Part shown: positions 1 to 6,081 of the stretch, piece by piece
Position numbering within the stretch: position 1 is the stretch's first letter
Layout of the letters: every line of letters begins with the position of its first letter
DNA from: Sphingomonas sp. NFR04
GTDB lineage: Bacteria > Pseudomonadota > Alphaproteobacteria > Sphingomonadales > Sphingomonadaceae
DNA: 64,000 bases
Reading direction: 5' to 3'
NCBI RefSeq assembly: GCF_900114095.1
Contig: NZ_FORV01000002.1
Span: forward strand, 744,001-808,000
Position numbers and translations under genes: made by a program
The notes under the pieces: generated by a model
Told to the model about the DNA's origin: nothing
What the model saw: only the letters and a program-made list of their open reading frames with translations
Databases searched by the model: none

Positions 1-249
1 CACACGCGCGGCGGGCGTGGCAGTCATTCCGCTCAAGGTCGCAGCCACGATCCTCCGCGCGTTCGCCACATCACCTGTGGTCGCGAAGCCATTGGCGACA
101 CAATATTCAATAAGGCCTAAGCGATTGTACGTCGCGCCAAATGCCCTTTGCAGCTGTTCGTCGGAAGGCAGGTCCTGTGCCTGCAGGGCACCCACAGACG
201 CCGTTCCGAGCACAACCCCGACCATGAGCTTGAGATAACACGTACGCAT
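1..249 (-). CDS. Partial small exported protein, runs off the left edge
   Basis: Reading the minus strand from an ATG at 249 gives 83 codons open to the window edge. The ATG is preceded by a strong ribosome binding site (AAGGAGG, 5 bases away). The first ~24 residues are a typical signal peptide: a short basic start (MRTCYLK), a hydrophobic core and an A-x-A-like end (GALQAQ). The mature part begins DLPSDEQLQRAF and contains one Cys (IEYCVANGF). I do not recognise the family, and the C-terminus is missing. The protein is probably periplasmic. GC is lower here than in most of the window, as in the next two genes, which suggests accessory DNA. Confidence 0.6.
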   Translation of the reverse strand, partial: MRTCYLKLMVGVVLGTASVGALQAQDLPSDEQLQRAFGATYNRLGLIEYCVANGFATTGDVANARRIVAATLSGMTATPAARV

Positions 250-362
250 CCAAACCTCCTTAGCCGGCGAGCGAACGCTCTTGAACAGCATCCGATGCAG
301 ATGAAGTGAAACCACACGTGGCGTTCGGACCCTCGTCCTTCTTGCAAGATGGCACGTCGGGT

Positions 363-809
363 TCAGCAAGCGACTCCCCAAATGCCACGCATGCTGCTGG
401 CAGCGCCGCCGTGATCCACCGTAAGAACCGCGCGACCGCTGCTGCTATCTGTCGCTGCATTCGACGTGGAGCGGCCGGTAGCCCGAATGTGCAGACGGTA
501 CCCCGAACAGGAAGCGGTGCCCTTTCCTGTCTCCAAGTCCTCGCCCTCTCTCTCGGTCAACCGACACGAGCGTAAGCCCTGCGGATCTCGGAGCATGAGC
601 TCGCTGCCAATAAGCTGGAGATAGTCGTGGCCTGCCCCAGTGAACGTAAACGTGCAGCCTGTCTCCTGCGTCGACTGCTCGTCCTCGTCGCTCAGCGGCA
701 CGAGTGGCATCCGCTTCGCACTTGCTTGGGCGGCGATCTGATGTGGCCGCGACGCCGCGCCTAAGGTCACTGCGGCTGCGCTGATCAAGACGGCACGAAC
801 GAACAGCAT
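363..809 (-). CDS. Hypothetical exported protein, 148 aa
   Basis: An N-terminal signal peptide (MLFVRAVLISAAAVTLGAAS, cleavage probably near AAQA) is followed by a ~120-residue domain with two central Cys (GCTFTF and RSCRLTE) and a later Cys pair (ASCSGY, terminal VAC). A start at 809 fits a GAGAAGGAGAAG ribosome binding site directly upstream. The central stretch, with GAGHDYLQLIG and LMLRDPQG, looks like a small beta-rich periplasmic domain. I do not recognise a named family. No partner gene is evident; the region 810-1033 upstream has no gene. Confidence 0.6.
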   Translation of the reverse strand: MLFVRAVLISAAAVTLGAASRPHQIAAQASAKRMPLVPLSDEDEQSTQETGCTFTFTGAGHDYLQLIGSELMLRDPQGLRSCRLTEREGEDLETGKGTASCSGYRLHIRATGRSTSNAATDSSSGRAVLTVDHGGAASSMRGIWGVAC

Positions 810-1033
810 GCTTCTCCTTCTCGGGGGGCAGGACCGGCAGAACGCTGGCCCCTTGCGCCTTTAGCAAGGCCGAAAAGCCACCGCATCTAGCGCGGACCGG
901 CCCCTCATTTCGCCTCTTCTGCCTCGAGATACCGCGCCGCAGCCCCGATTGCACGTAACTGCGGATCGACTAGAGGCGTTGGCCTCCCATGGGGTGTGTC
1001 GCTCATGGGATTGAGCCGAGGACGGTCGACCGG

Positions 1034-1270
1034 ATGATGCGAGTGCTATCCAATGTCCTTTTCGCGCTCGCGGCGCTGACGGGCGTGTGCGCGATACTCG
1101 TCTATGGGTATCTCGTCCAACTAGCCTGCGGCTACGCCCCCGGTGCGACAAGCTGCAGCGGAGCGCCATGGGACCTGACGGCAGATGACCGCCTCTGGCT
1201 GATCGGCATGCCGGCTATCGCGATTGCCAGCCTCCTCGCCCTCGGAACGCTGGCAAGGCGGAAGGCTTAA
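1034..1270 (+). CDS. Hypothetical small membrane protein, 78 aa
   Basis: Two predicted membrane helices (about residues 5-27 and 52-70) flank a short loop holding two Cys (ACGYAPG and TSCSGAPW), and the C-terminus is basic (ARRKA). That layout suggests two helices with a periplasmic loop that may carry a disulphide. The start at 1034 is chosen over an in-frame ATG at 989 because the hydrophobic segment starts right after it and a GAGGA sequence lies about 12 bases upstream; the extra N-terminal residues from 989 look non-coding. Family unknown. It is a lone gene, and 1271-1426 downstream shows no further gene. Confidence 0.55.
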   Translation: MMRVLSNVLFALAALTGVCAILVYGYLVQLACGYAPGATSCSGAPWDLTADDRLWLIGMPAIAIASLLALGTLARRKA

Positions 1271-1426
1271 CCGAGCAGTTGGAGGGTCGCACGGGGGCTC
1301 CCCGGGGCCAGCTTCCCAAATCCTGGTAGGCGACCGCTTCGTCCCACCATGGGTGACCGAGGATCCGCTAAATCATCGGCCTGTCCTGGGGCCGCGCTGG
1401 GCACATCCAAACGGCAGAGCGTGGTG

Positions 1427-1446
1427 CAAAAAGCCCTTCACGGGCC
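1427..1446 (-). terminator. Intrinsic terminator of the MetA-type transporter gene
   Basis: On the minus strand a short GCCC-GTGAA-GGGC stem-loop is followed directly by five T, a few bases past the stop codon of the gene ending at 1453. The stem is short, so strength is uncertain. Confidence 0.5.
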
Positions 1447-1452
1447 CGCCCA

Positions 1453-2259
1453 CTAGAACAGCACCGCCCCACCCGCCACCAGCCGCACGTCCGGCGAATT
1501 GTGGTTCAAACCCGCCACCGCCAGCAGGTCCAACTGCAGCACCTTGGTCGGGCGCCATGCCGTCGACAGCGCGGCGAGGGCGTGGGTCTCGTGCCCCTCG
1601 GGCTCATTGTCGCGTTCCAGCGAGAATTCTGCGGTCGTCGTCACCTTCTCGCTGAGCTTGTAGCGCAGGCTGGTGATGCCGCTATAGGCGAAGTGCCGCC
1701 CCTGCCCGCTTTCGTTGGCGGCGGCGTCGGCCTCGCCGGTGAAGCCGATCGCGAGCTTCTCGGTCAGGTCATATTGCACCGGCACGATCGCGCCGGCGGA
1801 CCAGGTGCCGTCGCCGATCGGCGACTTGCCGGTCGGCGCGGTGACGAAGCCCTCCACACCCGCGGAGAAGGGCTTGCCCTTCTCGCCGGCGAGATGCTGG
1901 CGGATCGCAAAGCGCAGATCGCCGGTGCCGCCGACCGTGTCGATGGCGCGGCTTGCCTTGTCGCGGGTGCGATCGTGGCCATAGCCGGTCCAGCCCAGCT
2001 GCACCTCTGTCTTGGAGCCCACGCCTGCGCGCACCAGCAGATCGGCGGTGACGATCCGGTCCTCGCGCTGGTCGGCGGTGTCGTCGCGTTCCCAGTCGAC
2101 GAACGAGGTCTCGACATGGACGCGGCCCGGCTCGGTGGTGCAGCTCGATCCGCCGATGCTCGGCCGGGTCGGGCAGAAGCGCGGATCGTCATCGGCAAAG
2201 GCATTGCCCGCCGCGAGCAGTGCCGCCCCCAGCCCGAAGATGCGTGCCGTTCGTACCAT
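1453..2259 (-). CDS. MetA-pathway-type outer-membrane transporter, 268 aa
   Basis: The signal peptide (MVRTARIFGLGAALLAAG...AFA) is followed by alternating beta-strand sequence. Repeated blocks such as KTEVQLGWTGYGHDR, FAIRQHLAGE, GVEGFVTAPTGKSP and IPVQYDLTEKLAIGFTGEAD are characteristic of the phenol MetA-degradation/outer-membrane transporter family (Pfam Phenol_MetA_deg type). The protein ends in a typical outer-membrane beta signal with C-terminal Phe (GGAVLF). The start at 2259 is chosen because the signal peptide begins there and a G-rich ribosome binding site precedes it; upstream sequence belongs to the OsmC gene. Substrate unknown. It lies 70 bases behind the OsmC genes in the same direction, so co-transcription is plausible. 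Confidence 0.75.
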   Translation of the reverse strand: MVRTARIFGLGAALLAAGNAFADDDPRFCPTRPSIGGSSCTTEPGRVHVETSFVDWERDDTADQREDRIVTADLLVRAGVGSKTEVQLGWTGYGHDRTRDKASRAIDTVGGTGDLRFAIRQHLAGEKGKPFSAGVEGFVTAPTGKSPIGDGTWSAGAIVPVQYDLTEKLAIGFTGEADAAANESGQGRHFAYSGITSLRYKLSEKVTTTAEFSLERDNEPEGHETHALAALSTAWRPTKVLQLDLLAVAGLNHNSPDVRLVAGGAVLF

Positions 2260-2329
2260 GTCCTGTCCCCCCGAAGCTCTTGTGGAGGGCCAAACGATGT
2301 CGTGTCGGAAATGTTTCGATACACGCGCC

Positions 2330-2812
2330 TCAGGCGTCGCGGATCGCATGCTCCAGATCGGCGGCATGGGCGGCGGCGGGCTCGGTCGGCGCGGCGGCAT
2401 CGGCAAGTTCGGTCTCGACGCGGGCGCCGCCGGTGAGCGTTCGGTGTACCGGGCAGCGATCGGCGATCTCGAGCAGCCGGGCGCGCTGGGTGTCGTCGAG
2501 GTCGCCCTCGATCTCGATCCGCCGGGTGAACAGGTCTGCCGGCTGGACGCCTGCCTGGCGCTGGTGGCCGGCGAGGGTGCGAATGCCGGTGACCGGCCAG
2601 CCCTTCTGCAGCGCATAGACGCGCAGCGTCATCGTCGTGCAGGCGGCGAGCGCCGAGGCGAGCATCTGATAGGGCGTCGGCCCCGATCCCATGCCGCCGA
2701 CCGACACCGGCTCGTCGAGCATCAGCGCCACGCCCGCGACCTGCACCGCCACCTGGAACTTGCCCGCGCCGGTATCGCGCGCGATTGCGTCCAGGGCCAC
2801 TTCGCTGCTCAT
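2330..2812 (-). CDS. OsmC-like peroxiredoxin, second of a tandem pair
   Basis: OsmC/Ohr-fold protein of 160 aa. Proteins of this family reduce organic peroxides in the cytoplasm with a thiol pair, although the YhfA-type branch is functionally open. The family signature is clear: GPTPYQMLASALAACTTMTLRVYA with Cys58, and the second redox Cys at residue 120 in ADRCPVHRTL. Both catalytic cysteines are present. The C-terminal ~25 residues are Ala-rich and beyond the domain. The ATG at 2812 is preceded by a GGAG sequence. It follows another OsmC-like gene directly upstream, and the two may be translationally coupled. DoxX, encoded divergently, is a frequent redox-stress neighbour. Confidence 0.88.
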   Translation of the reverse strand: MSSEVALDAIARDTGAGKFQVAVQVAGVALMLDEPVSVGGMGSGPTPYQMLASALAACTTMTLRVYALQKGWPVTGIRTLAGHQRQAGVQPADLFTRRIEIEGDLDDTQRARLLEIADRCPVHRTLTGGARVETELADAAAPTEPAAAHAADLEHAIRDA

Positions 2813-2831
2813 GCCGTCTGCTCCGCCAATT

Positions 2832-3203
2832 AGTTTCGATCGCGATACCCTGCTTGAGCGTCAGCGTCACCGGGGTGCGCTCGGCAATCTCGGCGAGCCG
2901 TGCCTTGGCGGCCTCGTCGGGGCCGGCGATCGTCAGGGTGCGCTTGATGTGGCGCTCCTCGGGCTTGCCGAGGATCCGCAGGTCGACATCGAGCGCGTCG
3001 ATCCGCCAGCCCTTGCGGTCGGCATACATGCGCAGCGTCATCGCCGTGCAGGCACCGAGCGCAGCGAGCAGCAGCTCATAGGGCGCGGGGCCGGCATCGG
3101 TGCCGCCATTGCTCGGCGGCTCGTCGGCGAGGATCGCATGGCTGCCGGCCTGGATCTGCGTCTCCATGGCCTCGGGGCCGATATGGGCGGTGGCATGCAG
3201 CAT
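2832..3203 (-). CDS. OsmC-like protein, first of a tandem pair; no stop codon where expected
   Basis: Reads from ATG 3203 through a complete OsmC-like domain of ~124 residues: GPAPYELLLAALGACTAMTLRMYA with Cys52, then AERTPVTLTLKQGIAIET. Two oddities stand out. First, the second redox Cys is replaced by Thr110 (TPVT instead of CPV), so thiol peroxidase chemistry would be impaired. Second, the frame has no stop at the domain end. It continues out of register through the next OsmC gene and the transporter to about 1764 as Arg-rich junk-like sequence. A TAA occurs one base out of frame just after the IET codons, so a single-base indel (mutation or sequencing error) is likely. The end given is the domain end, not a stop codon. 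Confidence 0.65.
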
Positions 3204-3214
3204 GGTCCTGGTCC

Positions 3215-3529
3215 TCAGATCGCCAGCAGCGCGATCGCTTCGATCTGCGCGGGGTTGAAACCGTGGTCGGCGAGCACCGGCACCAGATGCGCGGCGGGCT
3301 GGCGCTGGCGGCGCGTGGTGCAGACGAACTGGCGGATCGCCTCCAGCCGCGGATTGGCGAGCGGCGTCGGCCGGCGGGTGCCGAACAGCGTGTCGGCGAC
3401 GCGGCCGAACAGCGAGGGCTTTTCGGTTGCCGCGACGGCGCTGCAGCCGCAGGCCGCCGCGTCCCGGAAGGCGACCGAGACGGCAGCCCATTCGGTCTGG
3501 CTGAGTTCGGGTGCTGCGCTACGATCCAT
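3215..3529 (-). CDS. AhpD/carboxymuconolactone-decarboxylase-like half-domain protein
   Basis: A 104-residue protein whose C-terminal half (LANPRLEAIRQFVCTTRRQR...LADHGFNPAQIEAIALLAI) resembles the C-terminal part of AhpD/CMD-family proteins, which are helical peroxidase or decarboxylase subunits. The N-terminal half has a Cys-rich segment (DAAACGCSAVAATEK) where the family's active-site CxxCxxxH would be expected, but that motif is not intact. A strong AGGAGG ribosome binding site 5 bases before ATG 3529 supports a real gene. It precedes the OsmC pair by 11 bases in the same direction, so the three genes probably form a redox-stress operon. Catalytic function is doubtful. Confidence 0.6.
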   Translation of the reverse strand: MDRSAAPELSQTEWAAVSVAFRDAAACGCSAVAATEKPSLFGRVADTLFGTRRPTPLANPRLEAIRQFVCTTRRQRQPAAHLVPVLADHGFNPAQIEAIALLAI

Positions 3530-3584
3530 CGAAACCTCCTGTGTTTGGCCGTTTCTAGCCGGGCGCCGCTGTTCCGATCAGCCG

Positions 3585-3642
3585 GATAGTTTCGACGCTA
3601 TCGTTCGAGGGAGTTGAACAGCCGCTTTTCGATTTAGTCGAA
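3585..3642. promoter_or_regulatory. Two small palindromes in the divergent redox-gene promoter region
   Basis: Between the divergent redox operon (3529) and DoxX (3746) lie GATAG-N8-CTATC (3585-3602) and TTCGA-N5-TCGAA (3628-3642). Both resemble the T-N11-A class of LysR-type operators. No LysR gene is encoded next to them, so any regulator would act from elsewhere. Role inferred. Confidence 0.35.
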
Positions 3643-3745
3643 CATATGGGACGACTTTATTCCAGTTCTCAGGCCATCTCTCGGGGGCCATCTTCCGGTC
3701 ACCAGGCGAGGCAGATCGGTCCCCGCCCTCATTCGGAGACACATC

Positions 3746-4165
3746 ATGGCTACCGCACCCTATTCACACACCGCTACCCCTACCAACGTTCAGTCGGCCC
3801 TGCCGCTGGTGGGCCGCATCGGCATCGCCGCGATTTTCCTGCTCAGCGGCCTGTCGAAGCTTGCCGCGCCGGCGGCTACGATCGGCTATATCGCATCGTC
3901 GGGCCTGCCCCTGCCGCAGCTGGGCTTCGCCATCGCGCTGCTCGTCGAGCTGGGCGGCAGCATCGCGCTGATCCTCGGCTATCGCACTCGCATCGTGGCA
4001 GGCATTCTCGCCGCCTTTTCGGTGGCGACCGCGCTCGCCTTCCATTCGGCGCTGGGCGACCAGAACCAGTTCATCCACTTCTTCAAGAACATCGCGATGG
4101 CCGGCGGCCTGCTCCAGGTCGTCGCGTTCGGCGCCGGCGGCTGGAGCCTCGACGCCCGCCGCTAA
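3746..4165 (+). CDS. DoxX family membrane protein, 139 aa
   Basis: A small four-helix membrane protein of the DoxX family. The diagnostic first block GRIGIAAIFLLSGLSKL (residues ~27-43) is present, followed by LLVELGGSIALILGYRTR, a third helix at FHSALGD, and FFKNIAMAGGLLQVVAFG. Family length matches. DoxX proteins sit in the inner membrane and are often found beside redox or thiol-stress genes; no biochemical activity can be assigned from sequence. A GGAGAC sequence lies upstream of the ATG. It is transcribed divergently from the OsmC/AhpD-like operon and ends at a strong intrinsic terminator, so it is monocistronic. Confidence 0.85.
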   Translation: MATAPYSHTATPTNVQSALPLVGRIGIAAIFLLSGLSKLAAPAATIGYIASSGLPLPQLGFAIALLVELGGSIALILGYRTRIVAGILAAFSVATALAFHSALGDQNQFIHFFKNIAMAGGLLQVVAFGAGGWSLDARR

Positions 4166-4183
4166 ATCGATCTGAAACGTTGT

Positions 4184-4217
4184 AAAAAGGGGTCGCACCG
4201 GCGGTGCGGCCCCTTTT
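4184..4217 (+). terminator. Intrinsic terminator after DoxX
   Basis: An 11-bp stem (GGGGTCGCACC pairing with GGTGCGGCCCC, one G-T wobble) with a three-base loop, flanked by AAAA upstream and TTTT downstream. It lies 24 bases after the DoxX stop. Confidence 0.85.
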
Positions 4218-4288
4218 CGCGTCCTCATCCACACGTACAGGCGATCTGCCGCGCCGGCTCGGCTAGGAAGGGACCCGAGGAGATCGCT

Positions 4289-4597
4289 ATGACCCGCTGT
4301 ACGCACATGAATTCGGAGACCGTTCGGGAGGTTACGCCGAGCGCCAAGGGGTGCGAGGAGTGCCTCAAGACCGGCAGCTGGTGGGTGCATCTGCGCCTGT
4401 GCCGGGAGTGCGGGCATGTCGGCTGCTGCGACCAGTCGCCCAACCGCCACGCCACCGCGCATTTCCACGAGACCGGCCATCCGATCATGGAAGGCTATGA
4501 CCCGCCCGAAGGCTGGGGCTGGTGCTATGCCGACGGCATCGAGGTCGACCTGCCCGACCAGACGCCGCAGGATGGACCCATCCCGCGCTTCTTCTGA
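4289..4597 (+). CDS. UBP-type zinc finger protein, 102 aa
   Basis: The protein is essentially one ZnF-UBP domain, the fold that binds the free C-terminus of ubiquitin in eukaryotic deubiquitinases. Visible ligands are Cys4 and His6, Cys22 and Cys25, Cys38 and Cys41, the Cys46/Cys47 pair, and His54, His58, His60 and His64. The Trp-rich core (GSWWVHLRLCREC) and the block HFHETGHPIM are typical. The C-terminus is acidic and proline-rich. GAGGAGATCGCT precedes the ATG. Stand-alone bacterial copies are known in proteobacteria and actinobacteria, but their role is not established because these cells lack ubiquitin. Confidence 0.85.
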   Translation: MTRCTHMNSETVREVTPSAKGCEECLKTGSWWVHLRLCRECGHVGCCDQSPNRHATAHFHETGHPIMEGYDPPEGWGWCYADGIEVDLPDQTPQDGPIPRFF

Positions 4598-4665
4598 TCC
4601 CGTCCCGTGGACACGCGCGGGCGGCGCGCTAAGACGCGGGCGATGATCGCGCTGCCGTCGCTTCG

Positions 4666-5940
4666 ATGAACCCGCCCGCCCCGGCCTCGCGCGCCGCGCT
4701 GCTGCTGTTCGGCGCGGGCGATTTCGCGTTCAATCTCTACTGGCAGGCGGTCAATCTCTACCTGCTCTTCTTCTATATCGACACGCTGCGGCTGGCGCCG
4801 GCGCTGGCCGGCACGCTGTTCCTCGTCGGCGCGGCGTGGGACGGTGCGGCGGACTTCGTCGCGGGCGTGGTCGCCGAGCGGATGCGGCGGCCCTATCGCT
4901 GGCTGATCGGCTGGGGCGCCGTGCCGCTGGGGCTCGCCTTCGTCGCGATGTTCGCGGTGCCGGTGGGCGGCTGGGGCGCGGCGCTGGCGGCGCAGCTCGG
5001 CTTCCGCACGCTCTATGCCTTCACCAACATTCCCTATTCGGCCTGGACGACGCGGCTGGCCGGCACCAGCGCCGAGCGCTCGCTGCTCGCCGGGCTGCGG
5101 ATGATCTTCGGCGCGGTCGCCGCGACGCTGGTGGCGGGGACGTTGCCGGGGCTGGTGCGGGCGCTCGGCGGCTATGGGGCGGCGAGCGCACTGCTCGCGG
5201 CGCTCGGCATGCCGCTGCTGCTGGCGATCGCGTGGGCGGTGCCCGAGCGGCGGCCATCGGGGGACGCAGCGACCCGCCCGGCGATCGGCCCGGCGCTGCT
5301 ACTGCTCGCCCGCAACCGTGCGTTCGTTGCGCTCAACCTGGCGGCGGCGGCGGGTGCGGCGGCGGCGGCGCTCACCACGCAGTCGGTGCTCTATTTCTTC
5401 CGCTACGTGCTCGCCGACGATCCCGCCGGGCCGCAGGCGCTGGCTGCGATGGCATTTGCCAGCCTCGTCGCGACGCCGCTCTGGACGCTCGCCGCGCGGC
5501 GGGCCGGAGCGCGGGCCGCGTGGCTGGCGGCGTGCGGACTGGCGCTCGCGCTGCCCGCCGGCTTCGTGCTGCTGCCCGCCCCGGGCGTAAGCGCGGCGAC
5601 GCTGTTCCTGCTGGGCATGCAGGTCGCCTTCGCGGGCTTCGGGCTCGCCGCCTGGACCTTGCTGCCCGACAGCGTCGACTGGGGTGCTGCGCGGAGCGGC
5701 ATTCGAGTCGAGGCGATCGCGTTCGGCACCTTCGCCCTCGCCCAGAAGGCGGCGCTGGCGGCGGCGGGGTTCGCGATCGGGGCGATCTATCAGGCGAGCG
5801 GCTTCGTCGCGGGGGCACCGCAGGGGGCGGCGAGTCTAGCGGCGATCCGCTGGCTGATGCTGGCGGGACCGGCGGTGCTGCTGCTCGGCGCGCTGGCCGC
5901 GGTGCTGGCGCTGCCGCTCAGGCAGGATACGCTGGCCTAG
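4666..5940 (+). CDS. MFS sugar transporter of the GPH (MelB-like) family, 424 aa
   Basis: About 12 hydrophobic segments. The N-terminal block with LYLLFFYIDTLRL and VGAAWDGAADFVAGVVAERM fits the glycoside-pentoside-hexuronide:cation symporters, where the Asp in helix 2 (AWDGAAD) takes part in cation binding. A second-half landmark is TLLPDSVDWGAARSG, which matches the conserved DYG-type loop of this family. It should import oligosaccharides across the inner membrane. It is convergent with the GH3 beta-glucosidase and next to the LacI/TonB-receptor locus, so beta-gluco-oligosaccharides are the likely cargo (inferred). No good ribosome binding site precedes ATG 4666. A nine-codon reading frame from 4643 ends with its stop overlapping this ATG, so translational coupling is possible. 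Confidence 0.8.
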   Translation: MNPPAPASRAALLLFGAGDFAFNLYWQAVNLYLLFFYIDTLRLAPALAGTLFLVGAAWDGAADFVAGVVAERMRRPYRWLIGWGAVPLGLAFVAMFAVPVGGWGAALAAQLGFRTLYAFTNIPYSAWTTRLAGTSAERSLLAGLRMIFGAVAATLVAGTLPGLVRALGGYGAASALLAALGMPLLLAIAWAVPERRPSGDAATRPAIGPALLLLARNRAFVALNLAAAAGAAAAALTTQSVLYFFRYVLADDPAGPQALAAMAFASLVATPLWTLAARRAGARAAWLAACGLALALPAGFVLLPAPGVSAATLFLLGMQVAFAGFGLAAWTLLPDSVDWGAARSGIRVEAIAFGTFALAQKAALAAAGFAIGAIYQASGFVAGAPQGAASLAAIRWLMLAGPAVLLLGALAAVLALPLRQDTLA

Positions 5941-5943
5941 GGT

Positions 5944-6071
5944 ATCCTCCCCCGCCAGGGGGAGGTGTCAGGCGGAGGCTGACGGAGGGGGAGGATGCCA
6001 GAACCTCTCGGCCGTCGTGCGTCCTCCCCCTCCGTCGCCTTCGGCGCCACCTCCCCCTGGCGGGGGAGGAT
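5944..6071. repeat. Nested perfect inverted repeat between convergent genes
   Basis: Outer 24-base arms at 5944-5967 and 6048-6071 are exact reverse complements (ATCCTCCCCCGCCAG... against ...CTGGCGGGGGAGGAT). Each arm is itself partly palindromic. Inner 15-base arms at 5981-5995 and 6022-6036 (GACGGAGGGGGAGGA and its complement) also match perfectly. It fills the space between the transporter and GH3 stops. It resembles the dispersed palindromic intergenic repeats common in sphingomonads, and may act as a bidirectional terminator or mRNA stabiliser. Confidence 0.85.
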
Positions 6072-6081
6072 TACGGGTGGG

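Noticed and set aside
1764..2831. Long extension of the first OsmC-like gene through the downstream genes
   Set aside because: The extension reads two other real genes in a wrong frame and is Arg-rich; it is explained by a missing stop or indel, not a true fusion.
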